Shown piece by piece: positions 56,196 through 64,000 of a DNA stretch of 64,000 nucleotides. The DNA is taken from NCBI RefSeq assembly GCF_021631985.1, contig NZ_CP070225.1, positions 620,001-684,000 on the forward strand, written 5' to 3'. The DNA is from Sandaracinus amylolyticus (lineage in GTDB: Bacteria > Myxococcota_A > Polyangia > Polyangiales > Sandaracinaceae). Position numbers and translations under genes: made by a program. The notes beneath the pieces are model-generated. The model searched no databases, was not told where the DNA came from, and saw nothing but the letters and a program-made list of their open reading frames with translations. Each line of letters begins with the position of its first letter. Positions within the stretch are counted from its first letter, which is position 1.

Positions 56196-57076
56196 TGCGC
56201 GCGCTCGCCCTCGCTCTCGCGCTGCTGATCGCGCTCGTGCCCGCGGTGCATGTCGCCGCCGCCCAGGACGACGAGGCGCGCCGCACGGCGCGCGAGGCTT
56301 ACCGGCGCGGGGAGGACGCGTTCGCGCGCGGCGAGCACACGCTCGCGCTCGCGATCTTCCGCGAGCTCTACGAGCGCACCGGGCACGACGCGGTCCGCTA
56401 CAACGTCGGGGTGTGCCTCGAGCAGCTCGGGCGTGCGCGCGAGGCGCGCATCGAGTTCCTCGCAGTGGCGGAGAGCGAGGCGGTGCCCGCGGAGACGCGC
56501 GCGCAGGCCCTCGAGGCGGCGGCGCGCGTGCGCGCGCGGCTCGCGTCGATCGAGGTGCGCGGCGCGCCCGAGGGGGCCGGCGTGACGATCGACGGGGTGC
56601 GCGTCTGCGCGCTGCCGTGCGACGAGCTGATCGATCCCGGGACCCACACGATCGCGCTCGACGTGCCCGAGGGGCCGAGCGAGGAGATCGAGATCGCGGC
56701 GGGCGCGACGCGCACGATCGAGCTCGCGGTCCCGGTGGTGGCCTCCGACGAGCCCACGCCGCCGGTGTCGTCGCGCGGCTCGTCGCTGGGCGCGCTCACC
56801 GTGATCGGCGCGTCGCTCACCGCGATCGGGACGGGCGGCGTGATCGGCTTCGGCATCTACACGATGGACCTCAAGTCGCGCTTCGACGCGATGCCGACCC
56901 AGGCGCTCGCCGACGAGGGCAACACGATGGCGGCGCTCACCAACGCGTCGATCGGCGTGCTCGCGCTCGGCGGAGCGCTCGTGCTGATCGACGTGATCCT
57001 GGTCGTGACCAGCGGGCCCTCCGAGCCGTCGCCCGCGGTCTCGCTCGAGGGCGGCACGCTGCGCGTCGCGTTCTGA
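56195..57076 (+). CDS. Exported TPR / PEGA-like protein of the kinase cluster
   Basis: 293 aa. Signal peptide LALLIALVPAVHVAAAQ. TPR-like helices (ARRTAREAYRRGEDAFARGE, LALAIFRELYERTGHDAVRY, NVGVCLEQLGRAREARIEFL) are followed by a small beta domain resembling PEGA (LASIEVRGAPEGAGVTIDGV, RVCALPCDELIDPGTHTIAL). Two C-terminal hydrophobic segments end the protein (VIGASLTAIGTGGVIGFGIY, IGVLALGGALVLIDVILVVT). The same TPR-PEGA-TM layout is common in myxobacterial proteins encoded beside Ser/Thr kinases. Start overlaps the kinase stop by one base. It may present a periplasmic cue to the kinase; that is inference. Confidence 0.85.
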   Translation: MRALALALALLIALVPAVHVAAAQDDEARRTAREAYRRGEDAFARGEHTLALAIFRELYERTGHDAVRYNVGVCLEQLGRAREARIEFLAVAESEAVPAETRAQALEAAARVRARLASIEVRGAPEGAGVTIDGVRVCALPCDELIDPGTHTIALDVPEGPSEEIEIAAGATRTIELAVPVVASDEPTPPVSSRGSSLGALTVIGASLTAIGTGGVIGFGIYTMDLKSRFDAMPTQALADEGNTMAALTNASIGVLALGGALVLIDVILVVTSGPSEPSPAVSLEGGTLRVAF

Positions 57077-57111
57077 CGGCGGAGCGCTACGCTGGTCGTC
57101 TTCGCTTCGCC

Positions 57112-58419
57112 ATGAGCGCCGAGTCCACCGTTCCGCGCCGCACCACCGCCCAGCCCGTGCGCAGCGTCCGCGCGCGCGTCGTCGCCGGTCCGGATGCCGG
57201 TCGGGTCGCCGCGCTCGAGGACGAGCGCATCGGCGTCGGCACCGCCGAGGGCAACGCATTGCGCGTCGCGGATCGCACGGTGTCGCGGTACCACCTCGAG
57301 CTGCGGCGCGACGGCGCGCGCATCGAGGTGCGCGATCTCGGCTCGACGAACGGGACGTACATCGGGCCGGTGCTCTCGAGGCACGGCGTCGTGAGCGTCG
57401 CGCCGGGCACCGAGATCGCGATCGGCGATACGCGCGTCGTGCTCGAGGACGGCGAGTACGTCGTGCAGCGGCTCGCCGACGGTGATCAGCTCGGCGCTCT
57501 GCGCGGCAAGTCGCGCGCGATGCGGCGCCTCTATGCGGAGATCGACGCGCTCGCGCAGAGCGACGTGTCCTCGGTGCTGCTCGTCGGCGAGTCGGGCACC
57601 GGCAAGGAGCTCGTCGCGCGCGCGCTGCACGATCTCGGGCCGCGCGCGCAGGGCCCGTTCGTGACGGTCGATGCGACGACGCTCGTGCCCACGCTCTACG
57701 CGAGCGAGCTCTACGGCCACGAGCGTGGTGCGTTCACCGGCGCGGATCGCCGCCACGTCGGCGCGTTCGAGCGCGCGCAGGGCGGGACGCTCTTCCTCGA
57801 CGAGATCGGCGAGCTGCCCGCGCCGCTGCAGGCCGGTCTGCTCGGCGCGCTGGAGCGACGCAGCGTGCGGCGGGTCGGGGGTCGCGACGAGATCGCGATC
57901 GACGTGCGGATCGTCGCGGCGACCCATCGTGATCTGCGTGCGGCGGTGAACGCCGGGACGTTCCGGCTCGATCTCTACTATCGCCTCGCGGTCGTCGCGC
58001 TCGAGGTGCCTCCTCTGCGCGAGCGCGCGTCGGACATCCCGCTGCTCATCGAGCACTTCCTGCGCGAGGCCGGCGAAGCCGGGCGCATCGACGCGCTCTT
58101 CCCGCCCGACGTGCTCGCATCGCTCGGTGCGCACGGATGGCCGGGGAACGTGCGCGAGCTGCGCAACGCGGTGGAGCGCGCGATCGCGCTCGGGATCCCG
58201 CCGGAGTCGATCGCGCCGCACGGGAGCAGCGACGTCGACGTGCTCTTCGAGGGCCGATATCGCGACGCACGGCGCGCGGTGCTCGACGACTTCGAGCGCC
58301 GTTATCTCGCGCGGCTGCTCGAGCGCACCGGAGGGAACGTGCGCGCCGCCGCGCGCGAGGCCGAGCTCGATCGCACGTACCTCACCGATCTGCTCAAGCG
58401 GCACGGGCTCAAGCCATGA
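57112..58419 (+). CDS. FHA-domain sigma-54-dependent transcriptional activator
   Basis: 435 aa. N-terminal FHA domain (about residues 20-115: VGTAEGNALRVADRTVSRYH, EVRDLGSTNGTYIG), which binds phosphothreonine. AAA+ domain: Walker A LVGESGTGKELVARAL (about 158), GAFTGA loop intact (HERGAFTGADRRHVGAF), Walker B GGTLFLDEIGELPAPL, sensor region VRIVAATHRDLRAAV, and GWPGNVRELRNAVERA. A Fis-type helix-turn-helix closes it (NVRAAAREAELDRTYLTDLL). There is no receiver domain, so control is presumably by phosphothreonine, most simply from the kinase two genes upstream. ATG at 57112. Its stop overlaps the VCBS gene start by ATGA (58416-58419). Confidence 0.94.
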   Translation: MSAESTVPRRTTAQPVRSVRARVVAGPDAGRVAALEDERIGVGTAEGNALRVADRTVSRYHLELRRDGARIEVRDLGSTNGTYIGPVLSRHGVVSVAPGTEIAIGDTRVVLEDGEYVVQRLADGDQLGALRGKSRAMRRLYAEIDALAQSDVSSVLLVGESGTGKELVARALHDLGPRAQGPFVTVDATTLVPTLYASELYGHERGAFTGADRRHVGAFERAQGGTLFLDEIGELPAPLQAGLLGALERRSVRRVGGRDEIAIDVRIVAATHRDLRAAVNAGTFRLDLYYRLAVVALEVPPLRERASDIPLLIEHFLREAGEAGRIDALFPPDVLASLGAHGWPGNVRELRNAVERAIALGIPPESIAPHGSSDVDVLFEGRYRDARRAVLDDFERRYLARLLERTGGNVRAAAREAELDRTYLTDLLKRHGLKP

Positions 58420-60110
58420 TGCGATGCTTCGTGCTCGCGCTGATCTCGCTCCAGGCGTGCGCGCTCGAGTTCCCGCTCGAGCTGCTCGACGGCGGGGTGT
58501 CCGAGCTCGACGCGGAGACGGGCGACATCGCGGACGTCGATGCCGGGATCGACGCGGCACTCGACGCCGGCATCGACGCGACGATGCCGACCGTCGCGCC
58601 CTCCGATCACCAGCCGCTCGAGTGCGTCGGCACCGGCACGTTCTCGTGGGAGCACGTCCCCGCGGGCACGATCCCGCGCAGCGATCCCGAGGGCGGGCTC
58701 GTCGACGTCGTGATGCTCGAGCTCGGCGCGGCGCGTCGTGGCGCGGTGCTCTTCCTGCAGTCGGGCGGCCTGCTCGACGACGCGGGCTCGAACGGGATCG
58801 CGCTCTACGAGGACGATGCGAGCCCGTGCCCGGGACTCGCGTCGGGCGCGCCGTCGTATGGTGGGGCGTCGGATCGCCGCATCTCGCGCGCCCTCGCGAC
58901 GGTGCTGCGCGGCGCGCCCGCGATCCTCACGGTGAGCGATGTCGCGAGCGGGGGCGTGTTCGTCATGCGCGACGGAACGAGCGAGTTCACGACGGAGCTC
59001 GACGCGGAGGGCGCGCTGCTCTCGGGGAGCGTTCCTCGGGGCATGGCGGTGGGCGATCTCGACGGGGATCGCATCGAGGATCTCGTGATCGTCGGGCATC
59101 CCGACGCGCGCACGGCGATGCTCGGCAGCTCGCGCTCGATCACGACCTTGCCCGAGGTGCGCCACGCGGGGCGCGCGTGGCTCGTCGACCTCGACGGAGA
59201 CGGCGCGCTCGATCTCCTCGCGGGGCCCGATGCGTCGCAGGCCTCGCCGCCGCGCGGCGATCTCGCGTCGCTGCCGGGCGCGCTGCTGCTCGGCGACGGG
59301 CACGGCGCGCTCGCGCCGCCGGAGGGCACCGACGGAACGTTCCCCGCGCTCTCGCGCGACGGTCCGGTCGCGATCGTCGATCTCGACGTCGACGGCGATC
59401 CCGACATCGTGCAGTGGCGCCGATCGCCGAATCGCGCGGAGCTGCTGCGCAACGAGAGCACGCCCGGCATGGTGCGCTTCGGCGAGCCCGAGCGGGTCGA
59501 GCCGGTCGGTGGTGCGGACGCGGTGTCGTTCTCGGCGCTCGGGATGCGCAGCAGCACCGGCGTCGCGGACGTGGACCTCGACGGCGCGCCCGACGTCGTC
59601 GCGTTCGGGTCGCAGCACTGGGTGATGATCCGCGGCGGCACGGTGGTGCCGCGCATGCACGTGATCTCGAGCTTCGTCGACTCGACCAAGCGCGTGATCG
59701 ATCCGCCGCGCTTCGCGCTGGGGGATGCCGAGGGCGACGGCGATCTCGACGTCGCGGTCGTCCTGAGCAACGACGCAGGCACGCACGCGTACACGATGCT
59801 CGGCGAGGGCGGTGGCGCGCGCACCGTCGCGATCGAGGTGCGCGACGCGCCGATCGCGGGCACGCAGGTGTGCGTCGCGCGCGAAGGAATGCTGCCGCCG
59901 GGCGGAGGATGCGGGGGCACGCTGGGGCACTCGCTGGGCGTCGCGAGCACCGCGCAGTCGGAGCCCGCGTCGGTGCGCAGCTTCCCGGTGCCCTCTCCGA
60001 TCGAGCGCGTCGACGCGCGCGTGATCGTGCGCGTCCCCGGTGGCGCGCAGGTGGTCGACGTGTCGGGCCTCGCGGTCGGCGTGCGGCACGTCGTGACCGT
60101 CGGCAACTGA
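58416..60110 (+). CDS. VCBS/FG-GAP-repeat lipoprotein, last gene of the kinase cluster
   Basis: 564 aa. Lipoprotein signal VLALISLQACAL, then a DAG-type linker (ADVDAGIDAALDAGIDATMP). The rest has FG-GAP/VCBS calcium-loop units such as VGDLDGDRIEDLVIVG, VDLDGDGALDLLAGP, VDLDVDGDPDIVQW, VDLDGAPDVVAFGS and DAEGDGDLDVAVVLS, which fold as a seven-bladed beta propeller. Some copies have cysteines near the end (CVAREGMLPPGGGCGGT). Coupled to the sigma-54 activator by ATGA. Probably a surface or periplasmic binding protein; the ligand is unknown. It faces a second, related lipoprotein gene with a one-base gap. Confidence 0.85.
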   Translation: MMRCFVLALISLQACALEFPLELLDGGVSELDAETGDIADVDAGIDAALDAGIDATMPTVAPSDHQPLECVGTGTFSWEHVPAGTIPRSDPEGGLVDVVMLELGAARRGAVLFLQSGGLLDDAGSNGIALYEDDASPCPGLASGAPSYGGASDRRISRALATVLRGAPAILTVSDVASGGVFVMRDGTSEFTTELDAEGALLSGSVPRGMAVGDLDGDRIEDLVIVGHPDARTAMLGSSRSITTLPEVRHAGRAWLVDLDGDGALDLLAGPDASQASPPRGDLASLPGALLLGDGHGALAPPEGTDGTFPALSRDGPVAIVDLDVDGDPDIVQWRRSPNRAELLRNESTPGMVRFGEPERVEPVGGADAVSFSALGMRSSTGVADVDLDGAPDVVAFGSQHWVMIRGGTVVPRMHVISSFVDSTKRVIDPPRFALGDAEGDGDLDVAVVLSNDAGTHAYTMLGEGGGARTVAIEVRDAPIAGTQVCVAREGMLPPGGGCGGTLGHSLGVASTAQSEPASVRSFPVPSPIERVDARVIVRVPGGAQVVDVSGLAVGVRHVVTVGN

Positions 60111-60111
60111 G

Positions 60112-61797
60112 TCAGGGCCGGCGCACGCGCAGCCGTGCACCGCGCGGCACGTCGTGCACGACGTGCGGCGTCGTGGCGCCGGGCCAGCGCACCTCGAGAT
60201 CGAACGTGCTCTCTGCGCCTTCGGGAAGGCCCACGTGGAGCGCGTACGCGACGGGCTGCGCCGAGCTCGAGAGCACGTCGCGACGCGCGATGATCGGCGC
60301 GCTCGGATCGCCGCCGCGACCTGCGGGCACGACGCGGATGCTCGCGCCGATCGCCTCGGGGTTCTGATCGCCCGCGCGCAGCCAGACCTCGAGGAAGTCG
60401 GTCCCGTTCGTCCCGTTGCGCAGCACGTCGACCTCTTCGAAGCCGTGCTCGAGCACGTCGACGTCGCCGTCGAGATCGACGTCGCCCGCCGCGATCCCTT
60501 CTTCGTGGAAGACGCCGGTGAACTGGGCGAACGTGAAGCCGCGCGCGCCGTCGCTCAGGTACACCCGCAGCTCGTTCGCGAGCATGGCGACGTCGAGATC
60601 ACCGTCGTTGTCGAGGTCCGCGGCGATCGCGTGGTCGACGATCCGCGCCGGCAGCGCGAGCGGGATCGTCACCGGCGTGAGCTGCATGCCGCCCTCGTTG
60701 AAGAGGACGCGGATCTCCATCGGCGTGTCGGGCGACACCGGTCGTGCGGTCTCGGGCGCGACGCGTCGACCGGCTTGGAAGATGTCGAGCCGCCCGTCTC
60801 CGTCGAAGTCGCCGACCGCAGCGATGCCGACGTTGAGCGCGTCGTCCTCGAGCGCCGCGGTCGCGCGCGTGCTCTCGAATTCGCCGCTCGGAAGGCCGCG
60901 CATCAGGTGCGCTTCGATCGGCGGCAGCGTCGCGGGCCAGTCGCGCGCGACGAGCGTCTCGGCGTACGGCATCGTGAGGAGGTCGAGCACGCCGTCGTCG
61001 TCGAAGTCGGCGAGCCACGCGCTGCGCGTCGAGACGAGGTCGTGCGGGAACTCGGAGCGCTCCTCCCATCCGCCGCTCGCGGTGCGCAGGAAGAGCTGCG
61101 TGGGACGCCCCCAGCTCGTCACGAGCACGTCGGGCCGTCCGTCGCCGTTCACGTCGCCGGTCGTGAAGCCCTCGCCGGCGAGGTCGTTGTCGCCGCCGGG
61201 AAAGCGCTCCGCGACGGTGAAGCGCAGCGGCGACGCGACCTCGTAAGCCCAACCCGCGACGAAGTACTGCGGCGCGAAGAGCATGCTCGGCGCGAGCGGC
61301 GCGAAGAAGAGCCAGTCCTGCCCCGAGAGATCCCACTCGGCGCCCGCGATGTCGAACACGCTCGTCGTCACGTCGTCGAAGCGCATGTCGTTCGCCTCGA
61401 CGATCGCGCTGCGCAGCACGACGCTCGGCGGTGCCGCTGCGTCGGCCTGTGGCGGGAGGCCGCCGCGGTCGAGCACCAGCACGTCGAGGTCACCGTCGCC
61501 GTCGTGATCGTTGAGATCGACGTCGAAGATCTGGGTGCCCCCGCGCGCGGTGTGTGCGTCCTGGATGCCGAACGCGACGCGCGAGAAGCCGAGCGCATTG
61601 CGCCCGCGAGGAGGGCCCGCGTCGAACGGAGGGTAGGGCTCGAAGGGCAGGGGCGCCGCGTCCTCGCGCGTCGCGTCGAGGCCCGCGTCGACGGAGCCGG
61701 CATCGCTCGGGAGATCGAAGCTCACGAGACAGCCCGAGACGATGGTCGCCGTCGCGAGCCAAGCGCTCGTCGCGAGCGCGAGCGGATGCCGCACCAC
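60112..61797 (-). CDS. VCBS/FG-GAP-repeat lipoprotein with ASPIC/UnbV C-terminus
   Basis: 561 aa from GTG at 61797 (61794 also possible). Lipoprotein signal LATATIVSGC, then a DAG-type linker (SDAGSVDAGLDATREDA). VCBS units include DHDGDGDLDVLVLDRGG, GDVNGDGRPDVLVTSWG, ADFDDDGVLDLLTM, GDFDGDGRLDIFQAG, ADLDNDGDLDVAMLA and GDVDLDGDVDVLEHG. The C-terminal 100 residues match the ASPIC/UnbV domain (LEVWLRAGDQNPEAIGASIR, YALHVGLPEGAESTFDLEVR, WPGATTPHVVHDV). Convergent with the VCBS lipoprotein of the kinase cluster, so these are two related propeller lipoproteins tail to tail. A TTGACA promoter lies just upstream. Confidence 0.84.
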   Translation of the reverse strand: MVRHPLALATSAWLATATIVSGCLVSFDLPSDAGSVDAGLDATREDAAPLPFEPYPPFDAGPPRGRNALGFSRVAFGIQDAHTARGGTQIFDVDLNDHDGDGDLDVLVLDRGGLPPQADAAAPPSVVLRSAIVEANDMRFDDVTTSVFDIAGAEWDLSGQDWLFFAPLAPSMLFAPQYFVAGWAYEVASPLRFTVAERFPGGDNDLAGEGFTTGDVNGDGRPDVLVTSWGRPTQLFLRTASGGWEERSEFPHDLVSTRSAWLADFDDDGVLDLLTMPYAETLVARDWPATLPPIEAHLMRGLPSGEFESTRATAALEDDALNVGIAAVGDFDGDGRLDIFQAGRRVAPETARPVSPDTPMEIRVLFNEGGMQLTPVTIPLALPARIVDHAIAADLDNDGDLDVAMLANELRVYLSDGARGFTFAQFTGVFHEEGIAAGDVDLDGDVDVLEHGFEEVDVLRNGTNGTDFLEVWLRAGDQNPEAIGASIRVVPAGRGGDPSAPIIARRDVLSSSAQPVAYALHVGLPEGAESTFDLEVRWPGATTPHVVHDVPRGARLRVRRP

Positions 61798-61800
61798 CCG

Positions 61801-61829
61801 AGGATCGAAGCGCGTCCTCGTCGTGTCAA
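61801..61829 (-). promoter_or_regulatory. Candidate promoter of the second VCBS lipoprotein
   Basis: On the minus strand a consensus TTGACA (61829-61824) is 17 bases from GATCCT (61806-61801), a poor -10. The GTG start is only four to seven bases beyond, so the transcript would be leaderless. Confidence 0.35.
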
Positions 61830-61896
61830 CGACGCGCGCACTGGAGGAACGGGCGCGCTGGCCCCAGGTCCGGGCCCGGAGTAGATCGCGCCCGCC

Positions 61897-62859
61897 GTGC
61901 CTCAGACGACCTCGAGCCGTACTGCGTCGTTCGCGCGCTTTTCGTGGGGCGTTCTCGCCTACAACCTCGGCGTGATCGTGTGGGGCGCGTTCGTGCGCGC
62001 GACGGGATCGGGCGCGGGCTGCGGCTCGCACTGGCCCGACTGCAACGGCGAGATCCTCCCGCGCGCGGAGTCGATCGAGACCGCGATCGAATTCACGCAC
62101 CGCATCACGTCGGGGCTCGCGCTGGTGCTCGTCGTCGTGCAGCTGGTGTGGGCGCTGCGCCTCTTCGAGCGCGGTCACCTCGCGCGTCGCGCGACCGTCG
62201 CGTCGATGATCCTGATGCTCACCGAAGCCGCGCTCGGCGCGGGCATCGTGCTGCTCGAGTACGTCGCGGACGATGCGAGCGCGGGGCGCGCGGCGTGGAT
62301 GGCGCTGCATCTCGTGAACACGTTCCTGCTCGTCGCCGCGCTCACCCTCGCGGCGTGGTGGGCCGACGCGGAGCGCTCGTCGCGCGCGCTCGACGCGGGC
62401 GGTGGGCTCGGCTGGTACCTCGCGATCGGCGCGCTCGCGCTCGTGATCACCGGAATGGCGGGCGCGGTCACGGCGCTGGGCGACACGCTCTTCCCGTCGG
62501 CGAGCCTCGCCGAGGGCCTCGCGGCCGACGCGTCGCCCACCGCCCACTTCCTGGTCCGCCTCCGCGTGATCCACCCGATCGTCGCGACCGGTACGTTCCT
62601 CTATCTCGTGATGACCAGCGCGCTGGTCACCGCGGCGCGCCCCGAGCCGCGCGTGCGTCGTGCCGCGATCGCGCTCGTGGTCTCGCTCGCGGTGCAGATG
62701 GGCGCGGGTCTGCTCAACCTCGCGCTGCTCGCGCCGGTGTGGATGCAGCTCGTGCATCTGCTGCTCGCGGACGCTGCATGGATCGCGCTGGTGGTGCTCG
62801 GCGCGAGCGCGCTCGGTGCGCCGCGCGCGAGCGCTGCGCCGCGCCCTGCGATCGCCTGA
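61897..62859 (+). CDS. ctaA: Heme A synthase (CtaA/Cox15 family)
   Basis: 320 aa, eight membrane segments. Oxidises the C8 methyl of heme O to formyl, giving heme A for cytochrome oxidase. Conserved family elements: GVIVWGAFVRATGSGAGCGS with HWPDC (cysteine pair), FTHRITSG, WMALHLVNTFLL, the internal repeat LALVITGMAGAVTALGDTLF and RVIHPIVATGTFLYL with haem-ligand histidines, MQLVHLLLADAAWIALVVLG. GTG at 61897 is chosen; no ATG fits. Alone here: no ctaB or oxidase genes adjoin. Confidence 0.92.
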   Translation: MPQTTSSRTASFARFSWGVLAYNLGVIVWGAFVRATGSGAGCGSHWPDCNGEILPRAESIETAIEFTHRITSGLALVLVVVQLVWALRLFERGHLARRATVASMILMLTEAALGAGIVLLEYVADDASAGRAAWMALHLVNTFLLVAALTLAAWWADAERSSRALDAGGGLGWYLAIGALALVITGMAGAVTALGDTLFPSASLAEGLAADASPTAHFLVRLRVIHPIVATGTFLYLVMTSALVTAARPEPRVRRAAIALVVSLAVQMGAGLLNLALLAPVWMQLVHLLLADAAWIALVVLGASALGAPRASAAPRPAIA

Positions 62860-62880
62860 GCGAGCAGTTACAGTTCGCGC

Positions 62881-63528
62881 ATGTCCTCGTCGCGGCGTCG
62901 TCGCAAGGAAGGGCCGCTCGGGCGCGTCGCGCGCTGGTTCGGTCAGGGATTGCTCGTGTTCGTGCCGACCGTCGGCACGTTGTGGTCGGTCTGGCTCGTG
63001 CTGAGCTGGCTCGACTCGCTGATCGGGATCGGCATCCCGGGGCTCGGGCTCGTGCTCACGCTGGTGCTGATCTTCGTGACCGGGTTCGTCGCGTCGAACG
63101 TCGCCGGACAGGCGGTGATCGGCGTGCTCGAGCGCGGCATCGCGCACCTGCCGGTGGTCAGCGTCCTCTACTCGAGCATCAAGGACCTCCTCGGAGCGTT
63201 CGTCGGCGACAAGAAGAGCTTCGATCGCCCGGCGATGGTCGCGGTCGACTCGAGCGGGCTCGTGAAGGTGTTCGGGTTCGTGACCTGCGATCGCTTCGAC
63301 GACCCGCGGCTCTCGGGCCACGTCGCGGTGTACCTGCCCCAGGCGTACAACTTCGCGGGCAACGTCATCATCGTGCCGCGCGAGCGCGTGGAGTTCGTCG
63401 ACGCCGATCCCGCGCAGTTCATGGCGTTCGTGGTGTCCGGCGGCGTGAGCGCGATGCACGGCGCGCGCACCGTGATGGACATGTCGACGCTCGGCGGGAC
63501 GCGCGCGTCGCAGACCAGCATCCGCTGA
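62881..63528 (+). CDS. DUF502-family membrane protein
   Basis: 215 aa. Two N-terminal membrane segments (GLLVFVPTVGTLWSVWLVLS, GLGLVLTLVLIFVTGFVASN) and the DUF502 core: GVLERGIAHLPVVSVLYSSI, KDLLGAFVGDKKSFDRPAMV, VYLPQAYNFAGNVIIVPRER. Function unknown. A -10-like TACAGT (62869-62874) lies six bases before the ATG, so the transcript may be leaderless. Follows ctaA by 21 bases and may also be read from there. Confidence 0.9.
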   Translation: MSSSRRRRKEGPLGRVARWFGQGLLVFVPTVGTLWSVWLVLSWLDSLIGIGIPGLGLVLTLVLIFVTGFVASNVAGQAVIGVLERGIAHLPVVSVLYSSIKDLLGAFVGDKKSFDRPAMVAVDSSGLVKVFGFVTCDRFDDPRLSGHVAVYLPQAYNFAGNVIIVPRERVEFVDADPAQFMAFVVSGGVSAMHGARTVMDMSTLGGTRASQTSIR

Positions 63529-63634
63529 AATAGCGCGCGATCGCGCGTCGTAGAGACGGACATCCAGGCGCTGCCGCGGCGAACGCGCGCGCCCCTTCGC
63601 ACCGCCGCGTCCGGCGGAGAGGAGACGTCCGTCC

Positions 63635-64000
63635 ATGACCCGCGCCCGTCACGCTCTCGTCCTCGCCCTCGCGCTCGCTGCGATGCCCGGCATCGCGTAC
63701 GCCGATGATCCCGGGTCGCACGACCGCGTCGCATTCGGCGGTGATGCGGTCGTCGCGCCCGGTGAGGTCGTGCAGTCGGTCGCCGCGTTCGGTGGCGACG
63801 CGATCGTCGCCGGCCGCGTCGAGGGCGACGTGGTCTCGTTCGGCGGGAACGTGGAGCTCGCGCCCGGGGCCGAGGTGCTCGGCTCGGTGTCGAGCGTGGG
63901 CGGGCGCGTCGACGCGCAGCCCGGCGCGCGGTGGACGCCCGACGGCGAGGTCGTCGCCCACGCCGCCGCGCGTCGCACCGGGCTCGGCGCGTTCCTCGAG
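63635..64000 (+). CDS. Exported polymer-forming (bactofilin-like) protein, cut by window edge
   Basis: At least 122 aa; the C-terminus is outside the window. A signal peptide (LVLALALAAMPGIAYAD) is followed by short beta-helix repeats with alternating V/I and G/D: DRVAFGGDAVVAPGEVVQSV, AAFGGDAIVAGRVEGDVVSF, GGNVELAPGAEVLGSVSSVG. These match the right-handed beta-helix of polymer-forming (bactofilin/DUF583-type) proteins, but here exported. ATG at 63635 follows GGAGAGGAGACG. Confidence 0.75.
   Translation, partial: MTRARHALVLALALAAMPGIAYADDPGSHDRVAFGGDAVVAPGEVVQSVAAFGGDAIVAGRVEGDVVSFGGNVELAPGAEVLGSVSSVGGRVDAQPGARWTPDGEVVAHAAARRTGLGAFLE

Noticed and set aside
60112-63636. Single 1174-codon minus-strand gene for the VCBS lipoprotein
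   Set aside because: The upstream 600 codons lie antisense to ctaA and the DUF502 gene and have low-complexity composition. The lipoprotein signal begins only at 61797.

Overview
This is a very GC-rich, gene-dense bacterial segment with 56 supported protein genes and no RNA gene that I can see. The content points to a myxobacterium (phylum Myxococcota), probably a Sandaracinus-like member of the Polyangiales; that placement is inference. The signs are two eukaryote-like Ser/Thr kinases, an FHA-domain sigma-54 activator, a soluble histidine kinase with a long HAMP array, several lipoproteins with DAG/DA-rich linkers after the lipid cysteine, and VCBS/FG-GAP lipoproteins. Genes are tightly packed. 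At least ten pairs overlap by four bases (ATGA or GTGA), and several convergent pairs end in a shared or abutting palindromic stop (CTAG or TGATCA).

Layout. 1-6.4 kb (minus): a Cu/Ag-type CusCBA efflux operon led by a small cysteine-rich exported protein; cusA runs off the left edge. 6.4-8.7 kb (minus): egtB-egtD for ergothioneine. 8.8-14.1 kb: a PEGA-domain Ser/Thr kinase, a CxxC-motif protein, a PhzF-family enzyme, an RpoH-like sigma factor and a lipoprotein. 14.2-18.5 kb: universal stress protein, RluA-type pseudouridine synthase, TrmH-type methyltransferase with a metallophosphatase, and an ECF sigma/anti-sigma pair. 18.5-23 kb: two-subunit transketolase, a small exported membrane protein, an RCC1-like lipoprotein and an Smr-domain protein. 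23-28.7 kb: a 1452-residue HAMP-array hybrid kinase followed by a receiver-kinase, likely one phosphorelay. 28.7-32.2 kb: a Dgk1-like kinase, a secreted protein made of three 79-residue modules, and HflX.

32.2-37.4 kb: an inverted-repeat element, then a FadR-type regulator whose start codon lies in a palindrome, coupled to a C45/acyltransferase-family enzyme, then a single-chain trehalose enzyme with the phosphatase before the synthase. 37.4-40.6 kb: small membrane and lipoproteins and a TauE/SafE permease. 40.8-44.8 kb (minus): a four-gene overlapping operon (TAXI-like membrane protein, RlmI-like methyltransferase, RsmE, helical protein). 44.8-47.5 kb: repeat elements, aldo/keto reductase, a membrane-anchored protein, a lysine-tailed protein and a stretch with 11 GGWCC sites in 189 bp. 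47.5-54.2 kb: ThpR-like protein, HtpG, GT61 glycosyltransferase, DUF1232 protein and an EtfD-like Fe-S oxidoreductase. 54.3-61.8 kb: an orphan FliO-like protein, then a kinase / TPR / FHA-sigma-54 activator / VCBS lipoprotein cluster facing a second VCBS lipoprotein. 61.9-64 kb: heme A synthase (CtaA), a DUF502 protein and a polymer-forming protein cut by the right edge.

The most promising little-described items are the kinase-to-lipoprotein signalling cluster, the FadR/C45 pair with its start-codon operator, the dispersed GAGAATTTC repeat family, the GGWCC cluster and the TAXI/rRNA-methyltransferase operon. No prophage, CRISPR array, IS transposase or integron was seen.
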